Origin: an uncultured Luteitalea sp. | GTDB taxonomy: Bacteria; Acidobacteriota; Vicinamibacteria; Vicinamibacterales; Vicinamibacteraceae | Assembly: GCA_934541105.1 (NCBI GenBank) | Contig: CAKTDA010000003.1 | Span: 62,001-126,000 of the forward strand | Length of the DNA stretch: 64,000 nucleotides | Direction of reading: 5' to 3' | In this document: positions 15,946-24,718 of the stretch, in pieces | Position numbering within the stretch: position 1 is the first letter of the stretch | Layout of the letters: the number at the start of each line of letters is the position of its first letter | Translations under genes and position numbers: made by a program | The notes under the pieces: model-generated | What the model was told of the DNA's origin: nothing | The model's database searches: none | What the model saw: only the letters and a program-made list of their open reading frames with translations

Positions 15946-16634
15946 CGACAGGCGAGACGCCGGCAATCCTGCTGCTCAGCGGCGGGCTCGACTCCTACAC
16001 CGCGGGGGCGATCGTGCGCGCCGAAGGCTTCACGCTGCACGCCCTCACCGTGCGCTACGGCCAGGTCCACGCGCAGGAAGTGGAGGCGGCCCGCCGCGTC
16101 GCGCGCGCGCTCGGCGTCGCGCGCCACGTGGAGCTCGATCTCGACCTTCGCGACATCGCGAAGTCGTCGCTCACGGGCGCGGGCGACGTGCCGCTCGACC
16201 GCGACGTCGGCGCCGCACACGACATCCCGTCCACGTACGTGCCGGCGCGCAACACGATCTTCCTCTCGCTCGCGCTCGCCTGGGCCGAGACCATCGGCGC
16301 GTCCGACATCGTCATCGGCGTGAACGCGCTCGACTACTCGGGCTATCCCGACTGCCGGCCCGAGTACGTCTCCGCCTTCGAGCAGATGGCGCGGCTGGCC
16401 ACGGCGGCAGGCGTGTCGGGGCGGCCGCTGCGCATCCATGCGCCGCTGCAGCAGCTCTCGAAGGCGCAGATCATCACGCGCGGCATCGCGCTCGGCCTCG
16501 ATTACGGCCTCACGCACTCGTGTTACTCCCCGACAGCCGACGGCCGGCCCTGCGGCCGGTGCGACTCGTGCCAACTCCGCGCGCGCGGCTTCGCCGAAGC
16601 CGGCATTCACGACCCGGCCATTTCCGAGCCATGA
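15942..16634 (+). CDS. queC: 7-cyano-7-deazaguanine synthase
   Basis: ATP-dependent enzyme that turns 7-carboxy-7-deazaguanine into preQ0. At 230 residues it has family length. The PP-loop is LLSGGLDSYT (about residues 11-20), followed by LTVRYGQVHAQE and STYVPARNTIFLSLAL. The C-terminal zinc site has four cysteines, in THSCYS and CGRCDSCQLR. It overlaps queE by ATGA and its own stop overlaps the next ATG, so queE, queC, the acetyltransferase and the AlaX-like gene read as one coupled unit. No queD or queF is in the window. Confidence 0.95.
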   Translation: MTTGETPAILLLSGGLDSYTAGAIVRAEGFTLHALTVRYGQVHAQEVEAARRVARALGVARHVELDLDLRDIAKSSLTGAGDVPLDRDVGAAHDIPSTYVPARNTIFLSLALAWAETIGASDIVIGVNALDYSGYPDCRPEYVSAFEQMARLATAAGVSGRPLRIHAPLQQLSKAQIITRGIALGLDYGLTHSCYSPTADGRPCGRCDSCQLRARGFAEAGIHDPAISEP

Positions 16635-17074
16635 CGACACCCGCTCCAGCGTCCGGACCAACGACACCCGCCGTCACCGATGCCGACATCGCGTCGGCGT
16701 TTCCAGTCATGCGGCAGTTGCGGCCGCACCTCGACGAAGCGACGTTCGTGGAGACGGTTCGAGCCGCCGAGGCCTCCGGGCTCCGACTGGTGCTGCACCG
16801 CGACGGCGATCGGGTCGTTGCCGTCGCCGGATACCGGGTGATGGACCAGCTGAAGGTCGGGCGCGTGCTGTACGTGGACGATCTCGTCACCGACGAAGCC
16901 GAGCGCTCGAAGGGACACGGCGACGTGCTGCTGCACTGGCTTGTTGCCCGCGCGCGTGACGAGGGCTGCGTGGCATTCGAGCTCGACTCGGGCGTCCATC
17001 GCCACGCCGCACACCACTTCTACATGCGCCATCGGATGCGCATCAGCTCGTATCACTTCGTGCTGGACCTCTGA
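16631..17074 (+). CDS. GNAT-family N-acetyltransferase
   Basis: A 147-residue acetyl-CoA-dependent acyltransferase. The acetyl-CoA loop is seen as LVTDEAERSKGHGDVLLHWLVARARDEGC (Arg/Lys-x-x-Gly-x-Gly variant SKGHG), preceded by the strand GRVLYVDDL and followed by FELDSGVHRHAAHHFYMRHRM. The acceptor is unknown. Its ATG overlaps the queC stop and the AlaX-like gene follows one base after its stop. Confidence 0.85.
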   Translation: MTTPAPASGPTTPAVTDADIASAFPVMRQLRPHLDEATFVETVRAAEASGLRLVLHRDGDRVVAVAGYRVMDQLKVGRVLYVDDLVTDEAERSKGHGDVLLHWLVARARDEGCVAFELDSGVHRHAAHHFYMRHRMRISSYHFVLDL

Positions 17075-17075
17075 C

Positions 17076-18260
17076 GTGACCTCGCGCCTCTACTTCGACG
17101 ACCCCGCGCTCCTCGACTTCGACGCCACCGTCGTCGCCTGCGACGCACACGCGGACGGCGCGCGCGTCGCGCTCGATCGGAGTGCGTTCTATCCGACCTC
17201 GGGCGGCCAGCCCCACGATACCGGCGTGCTGATTGCGGACGGGCAGGCACTGGCCGTCACCGACGTCGTGGCAGACGACGAGGGCGTGGTGTGGCATGCG
17301 CTGGCCGGACCGATTGCGCCGGGGCGCAAGGTCCAGGGCCGGGTCGACGCCGCGAGACGGCAGGACTTCCGGCAGCAGCACTCGGGCCAGCACATCCTGT
17401 CGGCAGCGTTCGACGCGCGGGTCGGGGCCCGCACCGAGAGCGTCCATCTCGGCGTCGACGCCTGCACCATCGACCTGCACCGCGAGGTGGATGCCGACGA
17501 GTGTCTCCAGGCCGAGGCCGCGGCCAACGTTGTCGTCTGGGAGGATCGGCCGGTGGCGATCAGGTATGCCGACGCCGCCGACCTCGTGGCGGAGCCGCGG
17601 CTCCGGAAGCAGACCCTGCGCACGGGCCGCGTGCGGCTGGTCGACGTCGAGGGGCACGATCTCTCGGCGTGTGGCGGCACGCACGTCACGCGAACGGGCG
17701 AGGTCGGCATGATCGTGCTGCGCGGCACCGAGCGCTTCCGCGGCGGCACGCGCGTGACGTTCCTCTGCGGTCGCCGCGCGCTCGAGAGTCACCGCGACCT
17801 GCGGGATTGCGGCGATGCAGCGGCTCGCGCGCTCTCGGTGTCGGTAGGCGACCTGCCTCAGGCCGTCGAGCGTCTTCGCGACGACCTGCGGACCGAGCAG
17901 CGGCGCAGTCGCGACCTGGCGGCCCGGCTCGTCGAACTGCAGGTGGCATCGCTCGCGCAGCAGGTGTCGGCCGATGGCACGCTGGTGGCGCACCTGCCCG
18001 ATGCGGATGCCCAGGCGGTGCGCCTCGCGGCGTCGCACCTGGTGTCGGCCACGGGACGCGTCGTCGCGCTGCTTGCCGGTGACGCGCCGCATGCGCTCGT
18101 CGTGGCGCGCAGCGCCGACCGTACCGATGTCGATGCCGGAGCCGTCGTGCGGCAGGCATGCGCCACGTTCGGGGGCAAGGGTGGCGGGCGTCCCGATCTG
18201 GCGCAGGCAGGCGGCGTGGCCGCAACTCCGGAGCAGCTGCGCGCGCTGTTGCGGTCCTGA
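17076..18260 (+). CDS. Alanyl-tRNA editing protein (AlaX-like with DHHA1 domain)
   Basis: A 394-residue stand-alone homologue of the editing part of alanyl-tRNA synthetase, which deacylates mischarged tRNA(Ala). The N-terminus shows SAFYPTSGGQPHDTG, the zinc-binding HSGQH (in FRQQHSGQHILSAAF) and the second pair in CGGTH. A coiled region about residues 265-300 leads to a C-terminal DHHA1-like domain ending in FGGKGGGRPDLAQAGG. It lacks the aminoacylation domain, so it is not a full AlaRS. The GTG at 17076 is one base after the acetyltransferase stop. Coupling to queuosine genes hints at a shared tRNA-quality theme. Confidence 0.92.
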   Translation: MTSRLYFDDPALLDFDATVVACDAHADGARVALDRSAFYPTSGGQPHDTGVLIADGQALAVTDVVADDEGVVWHALAGPIAPGRKVQGRVDAARRQDFRQQHSGQHILSAAFDARVGARTESVHLGVDACTIDLHREVDADECLQAEAAANVVVWEDRPVAIRYADAADLVAEPRLRKQTLRTGRVRLVDVEGHDLSACGGTHVTRTGEVGMIVLRGTERFRGGTRVTFLCGRRALESHRDLRDCGDAAARALSVSVGDLPQAVERLRDDLRTEQRRSRDLAARLVELQVASLAQQVSADGTLVAHLPDADAQAVRLAASHLVSATGRVVALLAGDAPHALVVARSADRTDVDAGAVVRQACATFGGKGGGRPDLAQAGGVAATPEQLRALLRS

Positions 18261-18313
18261 TGACATGCGGCGGCGCGGCCGGCCTTCCGGGTCGACCTGG
18301 GCCGACTGCGGAT

Positions 18314-19822
18314 CTAGGACGCGCAGACGAGGCCGAGGACGTCCTCGACGATCGTGTCGATCTCGCGCGTGGCCACGACGAAGTTGTTGGCCATCACCGA
18401 GAACACGTACGGTGTACCTGAGGCGGACGTGATGTAGCCCGAGAGCGCCCGGGTGTTTGCGAGCGTGCCCGTCTTGCCCAGCAGCCGGCCGGCGCAGGCA
18501 TTCCCTTCGAACCGCGTCGCCAGCGTGCCGTCACGTCCGGCAATCGGCATCGTGGCGCGGAACGGCTCGCGGTGCGGCGGCGCGTCCATCGCGCGCAGCA
18601 GCGTGATGAGGGCCTGCGACGTCACGAAATCGCGGCGCGAGAGGCCGGAGCCGTCGAGGGCCGACACCGCGCCGCGTGCGACGCCAAGCCCGTCGAGCGA
18701 CTCCTGGAGCGCCGTGCGGACGCTCGTCGGCGAGGCCGGTCCACCGGCCCGTGCCGCAACGGCGCGCAGCAGCACCTCGCCGTACAGGTTCTGGCTCACC
18801 TTCATGAAGCGCTGCGCGACGACCGACAGCGGCGCCGACTCGTGCGTGAGGACCGGCGGGCCGAGCGCCGCATCGAGCGTGGTGGCAACGCGCGTGCGCC
18901 CGCGGACCTCGATCCCCTCGCTCGCGAGGACCGTCCGCAGCACACCGAGGAAGTAGCGCGGCGGATCGGGCACCGCGACGGTCCGTTCGACAGGTGAATC
19001 ACCGGCCGCCACGCTGCCCGTGATCTCGATGATCGGCTGCTCGAGCGTCCGGTGCACACGGACTGCCGTTGTCGCGCCAGCCGCCGACGTCGTGACGTCG
19101 GCGCGCAGGGCGAGCCCGGTCCCTGGCGGCCCGAGTGTCACCGTGGCCGCGCCGCCCTCCGAGGCCGCAGGCGTCACGCGGACCCGCGTGACGTTCTCGG
19201 TGAAGATCAGCCCCGAGTACGGTGCGGCGTAGCCGAAGCCGAGATCGTCCCAGCTCCAGCCCCCGCCGAGCCACTCCTCCCCGAAGCGTGAGGGATCGCC
19301 GACGAGATCACCTTCGATTCGCTGGATGCGCTGCGCACGCAGTTGCCGCGCCCAGTCGCGGAACACGGCGCGCGGATCAGGACCGTGCCCGATCGTCGGA
19401 TCGGCACCGCCGACGACAACGAGGTCTCCGTGCAGGACGTGACCGTCGCGCCGCCCGGTTGCGTGCACGCGCGTGCGGAACCGGTAGTCCCACCCGAGGC
19501 GCGTCGCGGCCGCCGCGAGCGTCACGATCTTCATGTTCGACGCGGGCAGCATCAGCCGCTCCGCATTGCGGCTGGCGATGACGGCGCCGGTGTCGGCACG
19601 CTCGATGCGCACGCTCCACAGCGCCAGGGCCTCGACCGCGGTCATGCGGCGATCGACGGCCTCGGCCACCGCGGCATCTGCTGCGAGGCCTGACGCGGCC
19701 GCCGGGCCGGCGGCGGTCCCGTGCGCATCGACCGACGATGGGCCCGACTGCCGGGCCGCACAACCGCCGACGAGTGCCAGCGCGAGCGCTGTGGCAACGA
19801 GGCGGCCGGCGGCGCGTGTCAC
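18314..19822 (-). CDS. dacB: D-alanyl-D-alanine carboxypeptidase/endopeptidase (PBP4 family)
   Basis: A 502-residue penicillin-binding protein of the S13 family that trims peptidoglycan peptides in the periplasm. The N-terminus looks like a lipoprotein signal (ALALALVGGC, lipobox cysteine about residue 19). The three active-site motifs are SxxK (SNMK in LPASNMKIVTL), SxN (SQN in VSQNLYGEVLL) and KTG (LLGKTGTL). The insert typical of PBP4 lies between the first two. The GTG at 19822 overlaps the DUF4340 stop; longer frames upstream are antisense noise. It is the last gene of the ABC cluster, which ties that cluster to the cell envelope. Confidence 0.92.
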   Translation of the reverse strand: MTRAAGRLVATALALALVGGCAARQSGPSSVDAHGTAAGPAAASGLAADAAVAEAVDRRMTAVEALALWSVRIERADTGAVIASRNAERLMLPASNMKIVTLAAAATRLGWDYRFRTRVHATGRRDGHVLHGDLVVVGGADPTIGHGPDPRAVFRDWARQLRAQRIQRIEGDLVGDPSRFGEEWLGGGWSWDDLGFGYAAPYSGLIFTENVTRVRVTPAASEGGAATVTLGPPGTGLALRADVTTSAAGATTAVRVHRTLEQPIIEITGSVAAGDSPVERTVAVPDPPRYFLGVLRTVLASEGIEVRGRTRVATTLDAALGPPVLTHESAPLSVVAQRFMKVSQNLYGEVLLRAVAARAGGPASPTSVRTALQESLDGLGVARGAVSALDGSGLSRRDFVTSQALITLLRAMDAPPHREPFRATMPIAGRDGTLATRFEGNACAGRLLGKTGTLANTRALSGYITSASGTPYVFSVMANNFVVATREIDTIVEDVLGLVCAS

Positions 19823-21204
19823 TGCGGCGTGCCCGGCGTGGTGCCCGCCGCGGGTGCGGTGTCGGCTGGCGTGGCTGGCTTCGGATTCAGCAGGTCGAGC
19901 ACGTCGGTCACGGCCGGTGCCGTGAGCCGCGCGGCGCCGGGCTCGCCGTCGCGGACGGCGAACATCTGATCGCCGACCTGCGCAATCGAGACGCGCTCCT
20001 GCTTGCCGCCGTCGAACGTGGCGCTCACGGTCATGACCGGCGTGATGTTTGTCGGCACGTCCGGCGTCCACGCCTCGGCACGCAGCGTCGAGATGCGGCT
20101 CGCGATGTCGTCGATCGTGCTCGCGGCGACGGACGGGTCGGCGGGCGCGGTCTGCGCCCAGGTGTCGGGCGCATCGGCGGCGTCGCCGGACTTCTTCTTC
20201 TCGAAGGTCCGCGTCGTGTCGCCCTGCGTGATCACGAGTTGCGACAGGTTGAAGAGGCGGTACGTGAACAGGTCCTTCGCGCGGTAGGCGTCGGCCCGGC
20301 GCTGGAGGTCGTCGGCGAGCGCCTTCTCGACGGTGAAGACGATCGAACGGGCGGCGTCCTTTGCGTGAACCGCGCTGTCGCCGCTGGCGCTGCCGACCAG
20401 CAGTTGCGCGAGGGGCTTGCCACCGCCCGTGACGCTCACCGTCGTCTGTGGCGGCCGGAGCCCGTAGACGTCGAGCGTGGCGGGTTCCTCGGCGACGATG
20501 GCCTGCATCTGGCCCGACGCGAGCCGCGTGAGCAGCGACCCCACCTCGTTGCCGTCGGCACGTGCGGCCACCGGCTGCACGAGTCGCCACGAGTCGCCGT
20601 CCTTCTTCAGCTCGATGGTCCCCGGCGTGCCGATCACCGAGACGTGATCGATGGCGTCGCGCTCGACGACGACGATGGACTTGTTGCGGAGCTGGAACGT
20701 GGTGCGGTCGAGCCCCTGCTCCATCCAGCCCGGCACGAGGAACACGCGCGGCGCGTCCTGCAGCTTCGCGTAGACGTCTCCGCCCGTGACGGTCTTGCTG
20801 CCGAGCAGGAGCGTGCGTGCAGGGCCCTCTGCCGTGAACGTGATCGTCAGGCGTGGCGCGTCGAGGCCGAACGGCTCGAGGCTTGCGGGCTGCTCCTCGA
20901 TCACGCGGGTGATGTCGAGCGTGGAGAGGCTGCTCGTGAGCCCTGATATCTCGCTGTCGTCGGCAGCCGCCTCGATGGGCGACTCGATCCGCCAGGCGTC
21001 ACCCGACTTCTTCAGCGTCGTCACGTCGCCGTTCGCGGCATGGATCGTGAGCCCGACAATGTCGCCCGACTCGAGCGACGCGAACACGCGCTCGGCCTTC
21101 GGCTCGTCGTCGGCAGGGTCGCGCTTGCTCTCGACGAACCAGATGTAGGCGCCGAGCGCGGCAGCGAGCACGAGGAGGATCAGCGTCGAGCGTCCGCGCG
21201 TCAT
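19819..21204 (-). CDS. DUF4340 domain protein, membrane-anchored
   Basis: A 461-residue protein with one N-terminal membrane helix (about residues 7-22, LILLVLAAALGAYIWFV) and a long extracytoplasmic part built of repeated beta units such as ITFTAEGPARTLLLGSK and VSVTGGGKPLAQLLVGS, each near a WRL/WRI motif; this is the DUF4340 pattern. The tail is Pro/Ala/Thr-rich. DUF4340 proteins commonly follow GldG-type genes and are thought to work with the ABC complex. The ATG at 21204 overlaps the GldG stop; an upstream start would add eight residues. Confidence 0.85.
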   Translation of the reverse strand: MTRGRSTLILLVLAAALGAYIWFVESKRDPADDEPKAERVFASLESGDIVGLTIHAANGDVTTLKKSGDAWRIESPIEAAADDSEISGLTSSLSTLDITRVIEEQPASLEPFGLDAPRLTITFTAEGPARTLLLGSKTVTGGDVYAKLQDAPRVFLVPGWMEQGLDRTTFQLRNKSIVVVERDAIDHVSVIGTPGTIELKKDGDSWRLVQPVAARADGNEVGSLLTRLASGQMQAIVAEEPATLDVYGLRPPQTTVSVTGGGKPLAQLLVGSASGDSAVHAKDAARSIVFTVEKALADDLQRRADAYRAKDLFTYRLFNLSQLVITQGDTTRTFEKKKSGDAADAPDTWAQTAPADPSVAASTIDDIASRISTLRAEAWTPDVPTNITPVMTVSATFDGGKQERVSIAQVGDQMFAVRDGEPGAARLTAPAVTDVLDLLNPKPATPADTAPAAGTTPGTPQ

Positions 21205-22805
21205 CCGCGCCTCCGGCTCCAGGTCCACACGCCAAGGCCCGCGACGAGCAGCGGCAGGCCGATCACCGAGAGGTACAGCACGCGCCGCTGCTGGTCCTCG
21301 GTCATCGTCACGCGTCGATCGCCCGCCTGCCTGGGTCGAATCGCGATCAGGTTCTCCTGCTGCGCGGCCCAGTTCACGGCGTTCAGGAAGAAGTCGCGAT
21401 TGCCCTGCGTGCCAAGGACGCCGTTCGTGGCGAAATCGGAGTCACCGACGACAACGACGCGGGTCTGCGGCGTCGGTGGCGGCTCGGCGGGCGGCTGTCC
21501 GTCCACGGGCGCCGGCGGCGCCGGCTTCGGGGCGTTCGGGGCATCGACGGCCATCGCGGCCGCCAGCGTGATCGGGCCCTCGGTGTCTGCCCCTTCGTCG
21601 CGTGCGACGGGGCGTCCGGCGAACACGGCGGCAAGGTCGGTCTCGGCCCACGACTGCGGGCTCGTCGTGGCAATCGCCTGTGCCGTGCGGCCGCCCGCGC
21701 CGCTCTCGGCGGGCGTCACGGACCGTGCGAGCGGGAACGCCGTGATGAGGCCGAAGTTCTCGGTGATCGGGTGGTCCGGGTACGTCGCGACGACGGGCAT
21801 CGATGGTCCCGCACCGAGCAGCTGGCCCACGCTGCTCACGTCCACGACGACGTTGGTGCCGACGTCGACGCCCCATGCCTTCGCAAGGCCGACGAGTCCG
21901 GTCAGCGGCGGGGCGTCAGGACCATCGGGCGGATCGATCAGGAGCAGCAGCTTGCCGCCCGTGTCGAGATACCGCTGCACCATGTCGATCTCCGGCTGGA
22001 GGAAGTCGGTCCTCGGCCCGGCGACCACGAGCACCGCGGCATCGGCGGGCACGTCCTGCTGTTGCGCGAGCACCACCTTCTCGACGGCGAAGTTGTCGCG
22101 CTGGAGCGCGGCGGCGATGGCGTTGTACCCGGTGCGCTCGTCGGCGCTCGTCGGGTCGTGCTCGCCGTGGCCCTGCACGAAGTACACCTTCTTCTCGCCG
22201 CCCTCGACGGCCTTGACGATGGCGTTCGTGATGTCCTGCTCGGTGTCGCTGGTGATGCGCTCGATGCGGCCGGCGTGTTCGACGGCAATGGTGCCGTATG
22301 CCTGCACCTGCCACTGCTCGGCGAGCGCGCGCTGCTTGTCGGGGTCGATGTACTCCACGTGCACCTGCGGCGTGACGTAGGTGTACTGGTCGAGCCGATC
22401 GCGGAAGCGCTGGAAGTCGGTGTCCTTGGCAAACACCTTCACGTTCACCGGCGCCTGCAGCGAGCCGAGCACCTTGCGGCTCTGGTCCGACAGCGTGAAT
22501 TGGCCGCCCTCGGTCAGGTCCCACCGCTTGTGCTGCCGGCCGGCGACGTAGTTGATGCCCACGAGGATGGCGAGCAGCAGGAGCACGCTCGCAGACGTCA
22601 GGGCACCGGCGCGCGCGCCGCGCCGCGACCACATGGCCGCGAACTCGCGCCACTGCGTCGCGAGGTAGATCAGCACGACGACGAGCCCGGCAATGGCCAG
22701 GCGCTGCCACACGTGCTGCAGTTCGGGGCGGACGAACCGCGTCGCCACCGCCGCCACGACGAGGGCGGTGCCGATCCATCCGAGGACGTTCACGAAACGA
22801 TTCAT
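21201..22805 (-). CDS. GldG-type ABC transporter auxiliary protein
   Basis: A 534-residue membrane protein. Three N-terminal helices (about 7-20, 31-46 and 63-83) precede a large extracytoplasmic domain that begins VAGRQHKRWDLTEGGQFTLSDQSRKVLGSL, the hallmark of GldG/IFT52-like proteins. A C-terminal helix near residue 515 (VLYLSVIGLPLLVAGLGVWTW) ends in a short basic tail. In Bacteroidetes GldG is part of the GldAFG gliding ABC system; outside that phylum the cluster is common with unknown cargo. It lies between the permease and DUF4340 genes. Confidence 0.88.
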   Translation of the reverse strand: MNRFVNVLGWIGTALVVAAVATRFVRPELQHVWQRLAIAGLVVVLIYLATQWREFAAMWSRRGARAGALTSASVLLLLAILVGINYVAGRQHKRWDLTEGGQFTLSDQSRKVLGSLQAPVNVKVFAKDTDFQRFRDRLDQYTYVTPQVHVEYIDPDKQRALAEQWQVQAYGTIAVEHAGRIERITSDTEQDITNAIVKAVEGGEKKVYFVQGHGEHDPTSADERTGYNAIAAALQRDNFAVEKVVLAQQQDVPADAAVLVVAGPRTDFLQPEIDMVQRYLDTGGKLLLLIDPPDGPDAPPLTGLVGLAKAWGVDVGTNVVVDVSSVGQLLGAGPSMPVVATYPDHPITENFGLITAFPLARSVTPAESGAGGRTAQAIATTSPQSWAETDLAAVFAGRPVARDEGADTEGPITLAAAMAVDAPNAPKPAPPAPVDGQPPAEPPPTPQTRVVVVGDSDFATNGVLGTQGNRDFFLNAVNWAAQQENLIAIRPRQAGDRRVTMTEDQQRRVLYLSVIGLPLLVAGLGVWTWSRRRG

Positions 22806-22826
22806 GGCAGGGCGTCTCCGGACCTG

Positions 22827-23600
22827 TTACCCGCGCCACCGGTCGGCGTCGACCGACCGGGCGGTGAGGAAGAGCCCGAACGCGATGACGCTCAGGTAGT
22901 AGACGACGTGCTGGGTGTCGATCACGCCCTTCGAGAAGTCCTCGAAGTGCTGGAACACCGACAGCGCCGAGACCACGGCACGGGCGACTGGCCCGGCCCC
23001 TTCGCCGACCCAGGCGACGAGCAGCAGCATGAGCAGCACGGCATACGTCAGCAGGCCGGCGACGATCTGGTTGCGCGTGAGGTTCGAGAGGAAGAGGCCG
23101 ATGGCGATGAAGCCGGCGCCGAGGAGCAGCAGGCCGAGGTAGCCGGTCAGGACGGGCGCGAGCTCGGGATCGCCGTACGCGAAGAGCCAGACGAGGTTCA
23201 GCGCGCTCAGGGCCAGCATGACGGCGTAGAGCGCGAGCGCCCCGAAGAACTTGCCGAGCACGATCTCCCAGTCGGTGAGCGGCGACGTGAGCAGCAGCTC
23301 GATGGTGCCGCTGCGCTTCTCCTCGGCAAACGTCCGCATCGTCAAGGTCGGGATGAAGATGAGGATGATGATGCCGGCCTGCAGGAGCAGCGGGCGGATC
23401 AGCATCTCGTTGACGTTGAGCGCCTGCGGGCCGCCCATGCCGAACTGCGACATGCGGAGGCTCTGCTCGCTGAAGAAGCTGAGGAAGCTGTAGAACATCC
23501 AGCCGAAGAGCAGCGCGAACAGCCCGACGAGCATGTAGGCGATTGGTGACGCGAAGTAGCCGTGGAGCTCGCGGCGGGCGATGGCGATCACGTTACGCAC
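22827..23600 (-). CDS. ABC transporter permease (GldF/ABC-2 type)
   Basis: A 257-residue integral membrane protein with six hydrophobic segments. RNVIAIARRELHGYFASPIAYMLVGLF at the N-terminus and TFAEEKRSGTIELLLTSPLTDWEIVLGKF in the middle are the standard ABC-2/GldF signatures. The GTG start overlaps the 3' end of the ATPase gene by 8 bp. With the downstream GldG and DUF4340 proteins it should form a membrane complex energised by the ATPase. Confidence 0.92.
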   Translation of the reverse strand: MRNVIAIARRELHGYFASPIAYMLVGLFALLFGWMFYSFLSFFSEQSLRMSQFGMGGPQALNVNEMLIRPLLLQAGIIILIFIPTLTMRTFAEEKRSGTIELLLTSPLTDWEIVLGKFFGALALYAVMLALSALNLVWLFAYGDPELAPVLTGYLGLLLLGAGFIAIGLFLSNLTRNQIVAGLLTYAVLLMLLLVAWVGEGAGPVARAVVSALSVFQHFEDFSKGVIDTQHVVYYLSVIAFGLFLTARSVDADRWRG

Positions 23601-24561
23601 GGGGCGCCTCCTCCGGCGACGCGTCCGGCGCGTCGGTCGTCGTCAACTGCAGGAAGATCTCCTCGAGGCTCATGCGCATCGGTCGCAGTTCGACGAGGCC
23701 GAGGCCGGCGCCGACGACCGCGGAGGCGACGCTGCGGCGCACGTCGAGTCCGCGCTCGCTCTGCACCTCGTAGCCGGTGAGCGCGCCGTTGCGCGCCGAC
23801 ACGGAGACGGCGGTCACGCCGGGGACCGCCGCGAGGACCGGCTCGGCATCGACGCCCTGCGCATCCACTTCGACGTAGGTCGAGGCCGCACCCTGCAGTC
23901 GCGCGGTGAGGTTCTCCGGCGAGTCCTCGGCGACCACGCGGCCCTTGTTGATGATGACGACGCGGTGGCAGGTCTGGGCCACTTCCGGGAGGATGTGGGT
24001 GCTGAGCACGATCGTGTGATCGCCGCCGAGGCTGCGGATCAGGTCGCGGGTCTCGATGATCTGCTTGGGGTCGAGGCCGGCGGTCGGCTCGTCGAGGACG
24101 AGCACGTCGGGGTTGTGCAGGATGGCCTGGGCGAGGCCCACGCGCTGTCGGTAGCCCTTGGAGAGCTTGCCGCAGTGGCGGTTGGCCATGTCGGCGACGT
24201 GGGTGCGGACCATCACCTGCTGGACGCGGGTGGCCTGCTCGGCGGCGGGCACGCCCTTGATGCGCGCGACGAAGCGCAGGTACTCGCGCACGGTCATGTC
24301 GGGGTAGAGGGGCGGCGTCTCGGGCAGGTAGCCGATGCGCTGCTTGGCCTCGACCGGCTGGTCCTGCAGGTCGAAGCCGGCGACGCGGGCGTGTCCCTCG
24401 GTGGGCGGCATGTAGCCCGTGAGGATGCGCATGGTCGTCGTCTTGCCGGCGCCGTTCGGGCCGAGGAAGCCGAGGATCTGGCCCTTGCCGACGTTGAAGC
24501 TCACGCCATCGACCGCCGTGAAGGGGCCGTAGCGCTTGGTGAGCTGCTGCACCTCGATCAC
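23593..24561 (-). CDS. ABC transporter ATP-binding protein (GldA type)
   Basis: A 322-residue ATPase. Walker A is GPNGAGKTTT (about residues 34-43), the signature is LSKGYRQRVGLA, Walker B is VLVLDEP followed by the D-loop AGLD, and the switch histidine is in LSTHILPE. A C-terminal extension of about 100 residues after the nucleotide domain is usual in this family. The GTG at 24561 has GGAGAG six bases upstream and gives the normal IEVQQLTKRYG N-terminus; the longer frame to 24699 adds Pro/Arg-rich noise. It is the first gene of a five-gene minus-strand run that ends with dacB. Confidence 0.94.
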   Translation of the reverse strand: MIEVQQLTKRYGPFTAVDGVSFNVGKGQILGFLGPNGAGKTTTMRILTGYMPPTEGHARVAGFDLQDQPVEAKQRIGYLPETPPLYPDMTVREYLRFVARIKGVPAAEQATRVQQVMVRTHVADMANRHCGKLSKGYRQRVGLAQAILHNPDVLVLDEPTAGLDPKQIIETRDLIRSLGGDHTIVLSTHILPEVAQTCHRVVIINKGRVVAEDSPENLTARLQGAASTYVEVDAQGVDAEPVLAAVPGVTAVSVSARNGALTGYEVQSERGLDVRRSVASAVVGAGLGLVELRPMRMSLEEIFLQLTTTDAPDASPEEAPRA

Positions 24562-24693
24562 CGTGACTCTCCAGGTGACAAGCCCTCGCACCGGGGGAGG
24601 GCGATCTGCGGGTCGGCTTGTCGAACCGCCGCGTGAACCATCGACCCTGCATGGTAAGGGGGCCGTCGGCGGGCGGTCAAACCTCGTTGGTGC

Positions 24694-24718
24694 TAACATG
24701 TGAACAGTTGTTCATATG
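24694..24718 (+). promoter_or_regulatory. ArsR/SmtB-type operator and extended -10 over the arsR start
   Basis: An inverted repeat, CATGTGAAC-AGTT-GTTCATATG (24697-24718), matches in 8 of 9 arm positions and resembles known SmtB/ZiaR operators (TGAACA-n-TGTTCA core). The right arm contains the ATG of the regulator gene. TGCTAACAT just before it (691-699) could serve as an extended -10 box, which would give a 5' leader of roughly ten bases. Bound regulator would therefore block both polymerase and the start codon region. Confidence 0.75.

Noticed and set aside
20560..22380. Open frames on the plus strand across the ABC cluster
   Set aside because: They are shadows of DUF4340 and GldG, which show anchors, domains and overlapping stop/start codons on the minus strand.
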